Shown here in pieces: positions 49,822-59,956 of a stretch of 64,000 nucleotides of DNA (its first letter is position 1; the number at the start of each line of letters is the position of its first letter). Where the stretch lies: positions 415,970-479,969 of the forward strand of contig DF239121.1 of NCBI GenBank assembly GCA_000507305.1, written 5' to 3'. The translations under genes and the position numbers were made by a program. Below the pieces are notes generated by a model. That model ran no database searches. It worked only from the letters and a program-made list of their open reading frames with translations, and was not told where the DNA came from. This stretch comes from Breviolum minutum Mf 1.05b.01. Its lineage: Eukaryota; Sar; Dinophyceae; Suessiales; Symbiodiniaceae.

Positions 49822-49983
49822 ACAACCAAGGGACATGTACTGTATAGGCCCTTGTTTAGTGAGACACACCCAATTCCCGACAACTTCCCAAATCATTCGG
49901 CCACCAAAAAGCTTGCGAGGCACTAATGATCCGATCATCAATCTTCACGGCCAAAAGTTTCCTGCAATCCAAAGTGGTCGTCG
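49822..49983 (+). CDS. Candidate exon, good acceptor
   Basis: After GGTTTTTTTCAG, 53 codons (QPRDMYCIGPCLVRHTQFPT... NDPIINLHGQKFPAIQSG), leaving at TCG/GTAATG. The 116-bp intron that follows holds a family-D repeat and ends in another strong acceptor at 50,099. An overlapping minus ORF exists. Confidence 0.5.
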
Positions 49984-50099
49984 GTAATGAGGAAAGTTTA
50001 GGCGCCATCATAACCCATAGCAGCCAGATTTTTATGGTAAATGTACATAAATAATCCATACATGGAATGGGTAAGGTAAAGTTAGTTTTTTTTGTGCAG

Positions 50100-50207
50100 A
50101 GTGGTTTTTTGCATCCGGCTTCCAACTCACATGTCATATTGGAACATCCTACTCAAATGATATATGTACCAGGTTTTGAAAAAGTCAGGGTTCTGAGAGA
50201 GTACTAA
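50100..50207 (+). CDS. Candidate exon, strong acceptor
   Basis: Directly after TTTTTTTTGTGCAG; phase 0 gives SGFLHPASNSHVILEHPTQM and 15 more residues to TAA. The phase expected from the preceding donor differs, so either the donor or the frame is wrong. Confidence 0.45.
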   Translation, partial: SGFLHPASNSHVILEHPTQMIYVPGFEKVRVLREY

Positions 50208-50209
50208 GT

Positions 50210-50395
50210 TCAGAAGCTGGCTGCCAGTCGGTGTTTCAACCCATGACCCATACATCCCCACCCAACTTGGATCCCGGTGTCTTGGGGTCGTCCCGTCCCT
50301 TTGGATCTTGGGGTCGTCCACAAGAGGGAATCCCACCATTTAAGTTAGCAAAAACAAACTACCTCATCTCATTGAACCGGTTGGTTGGATGAGGT
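50210..50395 (+). CDS. Candidate coding segment (61 codons)
   Basis: Open frame SSEAGCQSVFQPMTHTSPPN... with GSWGRPQEGIPPFKLAK to TGA. Pro/Gly/Ser-rich. A 70-codon minus ORF covers the same bases. Strand uncertain. Confidence 0.35.
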
Positions 50396-50794
50396 TTGGT
50401 TTCAAATGTTGAAAATTTTAATCCATGCTGTTAGATCTTCTTGGAAGGTTGTATATTTGACCTTTTTCAATACACCCACTGGGTCACAGGTTACCATCAC
50501 ACAGATAATGGCCAAATTGAAGGCTAACGCCAAGAAACAAATGAAATATTCCAAATAAGGCACTGTGTTTGTTTTGACAAAACTGACACCGTTTCAAAGC
50601 TCCAAAATAAATATCCAGCATGAGCACACATGTCAACATTGATACAAGTGTCTACAATATATAATTGTTTAAAGAATCACTTGCTGCACACACTAGTTGC
50701 GCTGATCTGGGACACATCTCCAAACTCCCAGTTTCAGAACAAAGATTAAAAAAACCAGTTCCCAAAACTTCAAACAACAACACCGATTGAAACA

Positions 50795-50977
50795 ATGAAT
50801 TACACATCAAACCAATTTCCACCACTTCGTTGTTGCCCCAACGTGTTTTTTCAACAAATGGAGCCCGGACATGAAGGGATATTTGATCAGATTCTCAGAA
50901 TTCACCTGAGTTTCCAGGGGCCCAGGATGGGGAATCTTGTGTGTGCGTCTAAAAGAACCCTTGATGTTAAAACCTAA
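50795..50977 (+). CDS. ORF of 60 codons, unknown
   Basis: MNYTSNQFPPLRCCPNVFFQ... GIFDQILRIHLSFQGPRMG to TAA. A short minus-strand exon with clear AG and GTGAAT borders (RTHKIPHPGPLETQ, about 50,907-50,952) is the alternative. Confidence 0.3.
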   Translation: MNYTSNQFPPLRCCPNVFFQQMEPGHEGIFDQILRIHLSFQGPRMGNLVCASKRTLDVKT

Positions 50978-51579
50978 GTTATTGTAAAAAAGCAAAAAAA
51001 AATCAAAGACATCAAAGCAACCAAAAAGGTTCAAAAAAGAGAAAAACAGAGATGGTTAGCCGACATTGACAACAAAAATCAACCAAATGTAGGTAAATAA
51101 ACCATACATGGATCCTGTGGGTCATAATAGCTGCTCCCGGGGTGGTGCCAAACATTGGCTAAATTTATGCTGATCACCTGTAATGGAATACATGTTAATC
51201 GAATTTGTTGCGAATGTAAAAAAAACAGAGGGAAGTTTGTCATTTTTGCGGCTGCCAGATCTGCCAAACGCTTACCATCCCAAAGAGGACTCCTTCCAAG
51301 AAATATACGGATTTATTGACTCAGAAAAGGGCATAATCGAGCTACTTGGAAAAGTCTAGTAGGAAGGTCGTGTCAGCCCAGTGTCAAACAAATTGTCCAA
51401 AATGAATATTTTCAAATAATGATCACATGTTTGAAACTACCTTGACAACAGCAGTGTTGGAATCAATCAAAGCGCACATATAAGACTTCCAATCAAAAAT
51501 TCACAATGAAACCCCATCATCGCCAAACAGAAAACAAAAACATTGGATAAAACAACTTCCCAAATCATCCAGATTTTTG

Positions 51580-51687
51580 TTTGGTGGTTTCCATCCCCCC
51601 CCAAAAAAAACAATTGTTATATAGTGAAATTGGATCATTTCCCCAAGTAAGGGGTGAAAATAAAACATATTTGAAACCTCCACCTAG
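51580..51687 (+). repeat. Family A element
   Basis: GTTTGGTGGTTTCCATCC ... TTTGAAACCTCCACCTAG; left half expanded by a C-run and A-run. Confidence 0.8.
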
Positions 51688-51696
51688 TAGTTATCA

Positions 51697-51789
51697 TACC
51701 TGGATCTTCCAAGTATGTAAAACTTGTGCCTTTTCACCCAAAAAACCTACCAAACAACAGACATTTTACATATATGGAAGATCCAGGTA
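51697..51789 (+). repeat. Element O, 93-bp hairpin
   Basis: TACCTGGATCTTCCAAGTAT ... ATATGGAAGATCCAGGTA, about 25-bp ends with a few mismatches. Confidence 0.85.
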
Positions 51790-51939
51790 TGTTTTGTTCC
51801 AACTGATTGAAACCGTGACTTCTCTCGAAGGGACGTCGCCCGCCCGAAGGTCGGCGACCAAGGTTTTGATATGACGGCCACAGGTGAAGCGGACCCCAAT
51901 GCCTTGGCCGACAGATTTTGCGTGGAGAAGTAGCACTCC
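51776..51939 (-). CDS. Candidate exon framed by two repeats
   Basis: Entered at AGTTTCAG, which is the inverted-repeat end of the family-C copy 51,936-52,040, and running into the family-O element 51,697-51,789, whose end offers a GTAAAA donor. Frame GVLLLHAKSVGQGIGVRFTC, then GRHIKTLVADLRAGDVPSRE and VTVSISWNKT: beta-rich, alternating hydrophobics. Unrecognised. Confidence 0.45.
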
Positions 51940-52040
51940 CTGAAACTTACAGCAAAAGCACCAGAAAATCAATGGTTGGAAGATGTATTTCCTTTTGGCA
52001 AAAGGCCTATTTTCAGGTGCGAACCGTTAGTTTCAGGGAG
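51936..52040 (+). repeat. Family C element
   Basis: CTCCCTGAAACTTACAGC ... CCGTTAGTTTCAGGGAG. Its left terminus read on the minus strand supplies the acceptor of candidate exon 51,939-51,776. Confidence 0.9.
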
Positions 52041-52049
52041 GGTAGTGAT

Positions 52050-52175
52050 ACTGTTGGTGGACGAAATCCCATTCCCAACCACCTAACATGCATGAAACAT
52101 CATGAAACCCTGTAAATAATGGTAGATAAACTACCAACCTCAACTGGTTTGCTGGATTTCTGAACAATGAACAGT
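52050..52175 (+). repeat. Family B element
   Basis: ACTGTTGGTGGACGAAATCC ... GATTTCTGAACAATGAACAG T; 9 bp after a family-C element. Confidence 0.85.
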
Positions 52176-52246
52176 ACGTTTCCTCTGAAGAACCCAACAT
52201 CAAATCTAGAAAGGAATCAATGTATTGAACATATGAACCCTGAGAT

Positions 52247-52468
52247 ATGTGTGCGCCTGCTGCAACACGGATGTTTTTGAAACTATGTACTGTACAAGGT
52301 TTTGATTTTCATGACTCATGGGAAACTTTGCACGTAACTAACACTTGCGTGACCGTCTGGGGATGGTGGAACGGGCACAACTCCGTGGCTGACTTGAAAC
52401 TAAAATACACATGGGATGAAGCAATCCATTTTGGACATCATGCTTTAGGAAAAAACCTTACAATCTGA
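52247..52468 (+). CDS. Candidate exon, Trp/His-rich
   Basis: Open frame containing FDFHDSWETLHVTNTCVTVW, GWWNGHNSVADLKLKYTWDE and AIHFGHHALGK. Very protein-like aromatic spacing. Right border unclear: no GT donor before the TGA, although an AG/GA junction at TTTAG/GAAAAA would fit dinoflagellate GA donors. Precedes a phase-linked chain of exons. Confidence 0.55.
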   Translation: MCAPAATRMFLKLCTVQGFDFHDSWETLHVTNTCVTVWGWWNGHNSVADLKLKYTWDEAIHFGHHALGKNLTI

Positions 52469-52560
52469 AATCCTTGCGAGCACCTGCATAATTTTTTGCG
52501 GGCAAGCAACTGTCTTGAGAAAATTCCACGTCATCCTTAGATGGTGTGAACGGTGTGTAG

Positions 52561-52680
52561 ATTCACCCGCGCCCACGAAAAAAAAAAAGGGTCTAGCATC
52601 GCCATACCCAACAATACATGGATGGTCAGTGGTTGGATAGCAATCGGTGTCGCTAACTTGGTCGTTTTCACAAACCAACA
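52561..52680 (+). CDS. Candidate internal exon with membrane helix
   Basis: 120 bp between GGTGTGTAG and a perfect GTAAGT. It encodes FTRAHEKKKGSSIAIPNN, then TWMVSGWIAIGVANLVVF (one probable transmembrane helix with positive residues before it) and TNQ. The next 290-bp intron carries a family-F repeat. Phase 2 out. Confidence 0.6.
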
Positions 52681-52787
52681 GTAAGTAGGGATGAACGCGG
52701 ATTAAAGATCACTGAAGCAATCCATGGATAAATCACGCTCGCTTTCAATGTGCCCTCCACTTTTCAAGCCGATCACTGGTTATACCT

Positions 52788-52888
52788 ACCCTCTTCTGAG
52801 AATGGTAATGGAACCTAAATACCTTCCTGAGGAGGTGATGAAAAATCCCAATCATCATCTGACAAGGTGAGCCAGGATCCCTAGGGCC
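52788..52888 (+). repeat. Family F inverted-repeat element, copy 4
   Basis: CTTCTGAGAATGGTAATGG ... GACAAGGTGAGCCAGGATCC. It lies inside the inferred intron 52,681-52,970. Confidence 0.85.
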
Positions 52889-52970
52889 AATCATTGTACC
52901 CCAAGATAAGTGATAATCCAAGGCCCATTGGATATGTACCCCAAGATAATCCAATGCCTTTTTGCCCAAG

Positions 52971-53028
52971 AAGCCACGGGCACACGCTCACGAGTCACCA
53001 TGATCTTTGGTCGCTTTGGCTTCGGCCT
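52971..53028 (+). CDS. Candidate short exon
   Basis: 58 bp between CTTTTTGCCCAAG and GTGAGT. In the phase required by the previous exon it reads SHGHTLTSHHDLWSLWLRP. Another phase (ATGTRSRVTMIFGRFGFG) is also open. Confidence 0.5.
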
Positions 53029-53061
53029 GTGAGTGGTTCGTGGTGATGGCTCGGTTGCCAG

Positions 53062-53142
53062 AAAGCTGCATGGGTTACTTGGACACAACAAGATACGATG
53101 CAAACCAATCCGCACGAAATGGGGGAAATATACGAATATTGA
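53062..53142 (+). CDS. Candidate C-terminal exon
   Basis: After GGTTGCCAG, phase 0 as required, 26 codons (KAAWVTWTQQDTMQTNPHEM...) to TGA. The intron before it would be only 33 nt (53,029-53,061). Confidence 0.45.
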   Translation, partial: KAAWVTWTQQDTMQTNPHEMGEIYEY

Positions 53143-53171
53143 AAATGATGTCATAATTCAAAATGTTAGTA

Positions 53172-53275
53172 TATCCCATACCATCCATGGGAGTGACTGG
53201 GATATTCACACCTATATTCAGTTGATTGTTTATGGCAAATGTAAATATACCAGTCCCATGGATCTTTTGGGCATT
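53172..53275 (+). repeat. Family D element
   Basis: TACCATCCATGGGAGTG ... AATATACCAGTCCCATGGAT; the next candidate exon starts 20 bp later. Confidence 0.7.
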
Positions 53276-53294
53276 GGATCATCTACGTTCAGAA

Positions 53295-53483
53295 GATTGT
53301 TCCTCAATCAGGTGTGGTATGGTCCCATCATGGCCACCATGAAGGCGGAGGATAAAACAGATTGCACATTCCAAAACAATCATCTTCCTCTATACATTTC
53401 CAGCGTGCGCAGCAGCAGGGCGGGGTGTGACAGAACAACAGCAACCACAACAACCGCAGCAACAACAAACAACAATAGACAGC

Positions 53484-53536
<53 letters not shown>

Positions 53537-53734
53537 GCAAACAACCCCAACAACATCCCCAACAACAACCACCACAACAACAGCAAACAACAAGAACAAA
53601 TTTCACCGGCTATTGAAAAATCCGCATGTTTTTTTCCACGGTTTCTGAAACCCGGCACCTCTGTCCAGCACGACTACGACTACGTTTCCTGCCAGGAGGC
53701 CCACTGCAGCAATGTGAGGCTCCCATTTGTTTGA
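53295..53734 (+). CDS. ORF crossing an ACA microsatellite
   Basis: Entered at TACGTTCAG: RLFLNQVWYGPIMATMKAED then CTFQNNHLPLYISSV, then about 55 residues of Thr/Asn/Gln from the (ACA)n tract, then EQISPAIEKSACFFPRFLK and HDYDYVSCQEAHCSN to TGA. Both flanks look protein-like, so the tract may be translated as a low-complexity linker or be intronic. All three frames of the tract are open. Confidence 0.4.
53435..53605 (+). repeat. (ACA)n microsatellite
   Basis: About 17 perfect ACA units with imperfect ACC/GCA units on both sides; open in every plus-strand frame. Confidence 0.97.
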
Positions 53735-53854
53735 AAAAAAAGGCCCAACACCTACGTTTTGAAAGGACTTTATGGTAAATAACCTGGTTTTTACGTGGCC
53801 CAAAATCCAAAACCTTAGTTTTTCCATGGGGTTGGAGAGGTCTCATGGCATACT

Positions 53855-53938
53855 GGTGATGGTTCAGAAATCTGGCGAGTACCAGTTGAGGTTGGAAGTG
53901 TACCTACCATTATTTACACAGTCTTATATCAACAGTGT
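53855..53938 (+). repeat. Family B element, diverged
   Basis: ACTGGTGATGGTTCAGAAAT ... CAGTCTTATATCAACAGTG. Confidence 0.7.
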
Positions 53939-54060
53939 GCCTCGAAAGTCTACCATGTACAGACGTATTACCACTTAAATATGCCAAAAAAAAAACATGA
54001 CCCCATTGCTATATTACGTTGGATTACTGGCGGGCAACATGTTTCCCCAACCTGGAAAAG

Positions 54061-54132
54061 GTTGTAAGAAGTATAGATTCCCTGTTCGAAATGTTTTTTG
54101 AGGGGTCACCATGTGATGTCACTATCCTTTCG
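54061..54132 (+). CDS. Candidate internal exon
   Basis: 24 codons (VVRSIDSLFEMFFEGSPCDV...) between CCTGGAAAAG and a consensus GTAAGT, phase 0 at both ends. The frame remains open upstream to about 54,001. Confidence 0.45.
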
Positions 54133-54397
54133 GTAAGTGCCTGTCTTTCGAGCCTGTTCGAATCATACAGCGATTTTGGGGCTACAAATTGTGAACCAAC
54201 TTATAGTTGAGGCCCAACATCGATCAACAACAGACTACGTTCGATACAATTAAAGTCTAAGTAAACTCGCAGGGGTGAGAAGGCATGACTGGACAACCAA
54301 AACATACCCAAAACAACGAAATGAAAGAGTTATTTGGAGTTTGAGTTGAAAGAAGAAAGAATGTGAACCATTTACAGTAAAACATCTTCATTCTTGA

Positions 54398-54498
54398 CTA
54401 ATTGGTGGTTTCAACCCCTTTGAAAAATATTAGACAAACTGGGAAACTTCCCCCAAATAGGGGTGAAAATAAAAAACATAATTGAAACCACCACCCAG
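54398..54498 (+). repeat. Family A element
   Basis: CTAATTGGTGGTTTCAACCC ... ATTGAAACCACCACCCAG. Its right end coincides with the border of the open region 54,500-54,765. Confidence 0.9.
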
Positions 54499-54499
54499 T

Positions 54500-54765
54500 T
54501 CAGCATTTGCAGGAAGTCTTCCATTGAATTCTTCACCGCTGGGAGCTGCAAACTTCCTCCCAAAATCATGGAAGTCAAAAATTGGGGCCACTCCAATAGG
54601 ATCGTTACCTTTCAAACTTTCAAATATGGCCATTTTCCACATCCATGATTGTGGGAAAAAGATTAACCCACCTTCTTTGGAAACTTGTTTGCGCCGTGAA
54701 AGAATAAACCGCTCATAAGTAGGTGGCAGTTTCGAATGCAGTTTCAATACTTCAACTTGAATCAT
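54500..54765 (-). CDS. Candidate coding segment; both strands open
   Basis: Minus frame of about 88 codons (IQVEVLKLHSKLPPTYERFI..., FESLKGNDPIGVAPIFDFHD, FAAPSGEEFNGRLPANAE), ending at the GTGGTGG terminus of family-A copy 54,398-54,498, which would give a GT donor. All plus frames are also largely open after the repeat's own CAG. One strand must be wrong. Confidence 0.4.
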
Positions 54766-55229
54766 CTCCGGAAGGATCTGAATGGAAATATGACATCTTA
54801 ATTCTCAAGGGAGTAAAAATAAAACAAAGGGTACTTAAAACCAGAGGGAAATATGCTTATTTTTTGTTTGTCTTTTTTATTCTTTTTTGGTGGGAAATGG
54901 TTTCACATGTTCTCTTGGTGTGGGTGCAGCGGGATTAGCCGCTCAGTTCCGAATCTATGAAAAGCCCCCAATACTGTAGCGTAGCTCCAAGTGCCAAAGG
55001 AACTGTTTTGCACTTCCCTGGTACAAGTACTTGAAATACGATCAGGGAATAAACATGTTTTTTTCATTTGTTCAATTTTCATATTTCGACCCCCTGAAAG
55101 GTATCCAGTTTCAAGTTGCAAGCTTAAGCCATGTGCTGTTTCAACCACGAAAAGGCGACAGCCAGGTCAGTTTTTTTGGACGTTGGTGCCTGGATTGGCC
55201 TAGCCTCAGTCAATGTCCATATGGCATAT

Positions 55230-55800
55230 GAAGGGTCCCCGAGGACAAGGGGGTGAACCAAGTGGGGCTCTGGTAGGGTGGATAGTTGATACTTGTTTAA
55301 TGCTGATGGTGCCTTTACTTTTTTGGGGGGTCATTTAGTCATTTCCTAGCTTTTGAGCCAAGTTCACATCGTACAAAGCAGACTTTTACAGTCACACTTA
55401 AGTGATTTTTGAGAAGTGATGCTAAAACATTGTTATAGTAGCAACCCTTTTCAACCAATCCAAATTCTGTAGGATATCTGGATGATCCCTCGAATGTCTC
55501 TCAAATTGGATGTTCAATTCCCTGAAGGAAGCCTTCGGATACAAATACATCCTTACATGTCACAAGAAGGTGAAATTTGAAACCATTGAGTACCGAATCG
55601 AACATCCCACTGAAACTTACCACTGATCTATAGGCAATGTATTATTACAGTAAATCCTTAACCTGAATCCTTCGGCCATTCTTGGGGGATTCCCTTACTA
55701 AAACCTACCACTGATGTGATATTTGGCAACCGTTTGATTCATCCAAGTCCGTAATCGGTAACCACAGTGAGTCAATACTCAAGAAGTCATGTATAGCCGG
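55230..55800. other. No gene seen
   Basis: Unremarkable AT-rich sequence with no repeat family or convincing open frame. Confidence 0.5.
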
Positions 55801-56084
55801 ATCCTGTGGAACCAACATGTTGCACCCAAAGTTACTAGCTGGGGTTGTAAACGATTCAATTGTGAGAAAAGCAACATGTGCAGATTCTTCGTCCCATTGT
55901 TTTTCAAAGAGATGTGAGATGTATCATCTACCAGCACAATCCAATGGGTGGTATTGCAGCCCTAAAGGGTTGCGTAATGGCACCCTTTCCCATCCATTTG
56001 GCACCCCTCGGGTGGTCCAGGTAAGCACAATAACTTGATAAACCACACAAAAAATCCACAGATCCCCAAACTTTAGGACCATTT

Positions 56085-56240
56085 GTCGCATTGGTTTCCA
56101 CAACTAAAGGTACCGCATTTAATGGTGAGGTCGGCCAATTGGTGAAAACCCAGCATCCCAGGCTTCCATACGTAGATGCTGCGGAGGTTGTCCCCACTTT
56201 AGGCGGAGCGGCCAGCCCCCTTCGCGAGTTTAATCCGTGA
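56085..56240 (-). CDS. Candidate exon
   Basis: After a textbook acceptor (TGTCCTTTCTTGTAG) the only long open frame reads HGLNSRRGLAAPPKVGTTSA, then YGSLGCWVFTNWPTSPLNAV and PLVVETNATNGPKVWG. Right border uncertain; a family-J repeat lies beyond. Confidence 0.45.
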
Positions 56241-56365
56241 CTACAAGAAAGGACACAAAAAATGTCTTTCTTGGGGAGACTTGTCACTTGGGTAATGGAT
56301 GGCTCATACTTGGGTTCTATAATATTGACTATGACTACGTGACATATACAAAAAAAACCTGGAAC

Positions 56366-56440
56366 ACCTAAGGGGCGCTAAATGAATGGTAAGGCATTAA
56401 CAACCCCTTAGGGTCATATTGGCACCTCTTAGGTGGTGCT
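56366..56440 (+). repeat. Family J repeat
   Basis: CCTAAGGGGCGCTAAATGAA ... TTGGCACCTCTTAGG. Related copies at 55,948-56,022, 57,917-57,990 and about 63,407-63,475, sharing an AC(A/C)CC(C)TTAGGGTT centre. Confidence 0.7.
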
Positions 56441-57221
56441 GGTACATGAGGTTTTGGTCTGAGTCAATTTGGCAAGTGAAATTCAGGTGCTTCACACGAA
56501 ATCACCTCATGAATCCATCAGTTCCCGGGATTGCTCTGCTAGTTATACCAGTCCCAAGCTCCCCCAACGAGCGGCCTCAGATCGAACTCAGGGACTATGA
56601 TTCTGCCAACAAGCTTGTTGGCCGCCTGGAACATCTGGATAGCTTAAGAAGTGTTTGATGTGGTTGTTTCTTTTTGGAAAAATCTGTGGGAAAATAACGT
56701 CTCGCATCTTTTGATAAAACAAACTGTATAATACATGTGAACTATGTACCGTTTGATTCAAATGTTGGGACTGTCTAAAGTTGACAAATTAATCAACGAT
56801 AATTTTCTTTGAACATATTCGAGAGACGCATTTGGGAAAATACACCGCATGTTACTTCGTTGTACTGTAGCAATCCTTCCAAATGTTGAGCAGTGCTCTG
56901 AAACAAACGTCGGGGATCAAAGACTTAGACTTCATTCTATCTATCCGTCTGTCTTTCTCTCTATCAACTCACATCTTGTCAATTTTCCGGAATGCAACAA
57001 CAAACCCTCAGGAAACGATGATATCGGTGACTACTCATTTGGGTTAAGTAGCCAGCAACCGCTACACCAAGTCACAAAGAGGCTATGGTTCATATAATTC
57101 CGCTTTTCGCGGGCTTCATCTTGATATCAGCGCTATAGGTCACATACATGTAGTCTACAGCCCTTTCCATTTGAAGCCACACACCCTCTAAGTGGATCGC
57201 TTGAAAAACTCCAAAACTTAC

Positions 57222-57295
57222 CACCACACCTTCCGCACAAAGACTGGATCCGCATATTGATCCTCGACATAGGCCACCTGGTGGAACATGATGGA
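57222..57295 (-). CDS. Candidate internal exon
   Basis: 74 bp between GGGTGTCGTTGTAG and a perfect GTAAGT. It encodes SIMFHQVAYVEDQYADPVFV and RKVW. Longer ORFs in the other two frames read through the donor and are probably shadows. Confidence 0.55.
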
Positions 57296-58252
57296 CTACA
57301 ACAACGACACCCAAAAACACCATGGGTGAGACAAACATACATAAAACACACAAATCTCAAATCACATATAAACCTCGATCTAAAATAGCGAATCAAACTC
57401 AATGTGTTGAGCTTGAAACCATATATTGAACACATCCAAATGTAATCAAAAACTGGTATCGCTGGGGTAGTTTAGAGTCATTGCATGTCATTCAACAAAA
57501 TTCATGGTGAAAGCTTTCAGGCGCTCACAGCCGAAGATCTTTTCACCTTTCTCTTCATTATGTTCCGGGGTTTGGGCTGAGTGAGAACAACCACCCTACA
57601 AATTCAGGGCATGTGACAGGTGGTGATCCCAACAATTGTGGCTGAAAATGTCCTCCTAAATCCTCCAGTCGGGTGTGAAATTGGTGACCCGGAAAAAAAA
57701 AACACCAAAATCATACCTGGGGGCTGAAATCTTATATGCTTGGAGGGTCTAGGCTTATATTGTTTACCTAAATATATTGCAAACACTTCCCCTTTTATTC
57801 GATCAACTCCTATAGGCGGCGTTTGCGATGTTCATGTCACCAACCAAAGTTGGTAGGAAAAAAAACATCACAAATGCACACCTGACAGTGATGGCCCAAA
57901 ATACAAATATAATGCAGCTATAAAATGGATGGTAACGGGCGCCACTAAGCGACCCCTTAGGGTTCAAACACCACCCCTTGGAGGGTGCATATATTCTTAT
58001 ATATTGGACATAAAGATTCGTTAGCAGACCCAGAAGCGATACTGCAACACGTACTGCTCTTTTCATGGAACTCAAGTCCATCACCAAGAATGCATGATGA
58101 AGTAAACTTGCTTAACCACCATTGTGTTGTTCCGTGAGTGAGAGGCCTATAGAGGGAATGCCAGTTGTTCAACGCATCGGCGTATCGTCCATGTCAGGAG
58201 TCAAGGTAGGTGCATGACCAGCTCGTTGGTGGTTTAACCGGTAGGGGTGGGT

Positions 58253-58362
58253 GTTTCCTTAAATGGTGGTATCCCCAATCTCCACCATCTCCACCCCAAA
58301 AGGATCATTTTGAATAGGAAAACCCCATAGGTTTGTTGGGGAAAGCCACCATTTTAGGAAAC
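58253..58362 (+). repeat. Family H inverted-repeat element, copy 2
   Basis: GTTTCCTTAAATGGTGGT ... CCACCATTTTAGGAAAC. A truncated family-A left half (58,223-58,252) is joined directly before it. Confidence 0.85.
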
Positions 58363-58683
58363 TTTCGGGTAGAAATGTTGCCAGGCACCCAGCCAGAAGT
58401 CCAACCTCCAACTTGCAAACATCCATGCTGCCAAGGTGCTGTGTAAAAGATCTCCCTGACCATCTTCAGCTGCATGGCATTACTGAACCTAAGGAGGCCC
58501 ACGGATTGCAACATAAGGATTCTTGTGAAAGAAACGTGGCGTGAGCCCGAAATTTCCTCTCTTAATATCATTAAAAAAAAGGCAGCACCTTGAAAGGGGC
58601 AAAACTGGCTTAAAAGGCCATATGTCAAGATTATGGTACCAAAGGGGAACGCTTTTCTTATGCATGTTTTTTTTGGATGTTAG

Positions 58684-58778
58684 ATTGTGAGGTCTACAAG
58701 CCCGCCACAAACGTTGGATTTATGAGTCCCTCCTACCTCAGCAGCATCTCACTCGAACCATGGAAAAAATCACCTATG
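58684..58778 (+). CDS. Candidate internal exon
   Basis: 95 bp between a T-run acceptor (TTTTTTTTGGATGTTAG) and ATG/GTGAGA, phase 0 out. It encodes CEVYKPATNVGFMSPSYLSS and 11 more residues. Confidence 0.5.
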
Positions 58779-59131
58779 GTGAGAATCGAATGTCTGGGAT
58801 TTGTCCGCATGTGTGTGTGTGTGGCAGGGCGCATTGATATTCTTGAACAAGTACTATACATAACCACTACAATTTGAGAAATAAGATCCTGAATTTATGT
58901 CATTTGATTCTGATTTTTGTTGCGAAGTAATGGCAATAAACACAATTAGTTGCAAACACAGCCCAAAGACTATTGCGATTTTTGTTAATGTAGCCTTGCA
59001 CCGATGGTTCGGAGTAAACAACGGTGAAACACAAGAGTCATTCCACTCCCTATAGGGATCCACCATATCAACCACCACAGCCGCAGCCTACACATGTTCC
59101 ACCATGATTCGAAACATGGATCAAAACCAAC

Positions 59132-59233
59132 CTACTGGGTGGGTTCAACCCATTTGAAAAATATTATATAGCCAAATTGGATCATTTCCCCAAGTAGGAA
59201 TGAACATAGAAAAATATTTGAAACCGCCAACCA
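59132..59233 (+). repeat. Family A element
   Basis: CTACTGGGTGGGTTCAACCC ... TTTGAAACCGCCAACCAG. Confidence 0.85.
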
Positions 59234-59237
59234 GCAA

Positions 59238-59420
59238 CTATATTCTGCCTCCAAGAAACCATTCCTCGCAGATTGTCAATGCTTTAAAAGCCTGCGGCTG
59301 CAACTTCTTTGGTGCCAGACCACGATTCATACTTGGGTCTATTTCAGTTGAGCTATAAGCCACTCGATCAAAGACAGTTGTGGTCAATGTCGGTCTGGTG
59401 TTCACGCAATGATGAAAAAA
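59238..59420 (-). CDS. Candidate exon
   Basis: Frame PTLTTTVFDRVAYSSTEIDP, then SMNRGLAPKKLQPQAFKAL and ICEEWFLGG. It ends against family-A copy 59,132-59,233. Confidence 0.4.
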   Translation of the reverse strand, partial: FFHHCVNTRPTLTTTVFDRVAYSSTEIDPSMNRGLAPKKLQPQAFKALTICEEWFLGGRI

Positions 59421-59638
59421 ACTCATCAAACCAAAAAAATCCATGGAGGAACCACACACAACTTGCAACATGGCAAGTTATATAAATGAAAGAAAAAACC
59501 CTTCACTCTCAGTATATAAACAAAACTAATCCTAAAACAAACAGATACCAACACGCTCGCCTCAAAAAGCAATGAAAAAATAAAAAAACAGCAAAACTGC
59601 CCACAACTAATTCACTTTCACAAGAAGTCTGTTTGCAA

Positions 59639-59869
59639 CTATATGTTACTTCCCTGGAGGGTATATTGGCTCACTAAATCACCATCCCTTCCATCCCTTT
59701 CTCTGAGTCCGCACGCCTTCTCGAGAAAAAAATACACTTTATCCTCAAGCATGCCAACACAAGCAGGGGAACAGGTGAACAAATTACTGATTTTCTTCAA
59801 TCTTGTCTTCGCAATTGAAAACCATGCCAAACATACACTTCCATACCAGTCACGAACATGAGAACTCAA
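59639..59869 (-). CDS. ORF of 76 codons, unknown
   Basis: SHVRDWYGSVCLAWFSIAKT ... GMLEDKVYFFLEKACGLRER ... to TAG. The start codon is a TTG, so likely an exon. Plausible soluble protein; a plus-strand ORF overlaps. Confidence 0.4.
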   Translation of the reverse strand: MSSHVRDWYGSVCLAWFSIAKTRLKKISNLFTCSPACVGMLEDKVYFFLEKACGLRERDGRDGDLVSQYTLQGSNI

Positions 59870-59956
59870 TCTGGAAGTACTCCGATTTCAATGATGAACT
59901 AACAATGAAAAGAAAGAGGGATCACCGTAAATTTTGACTTATCCGTGGAGATCATG

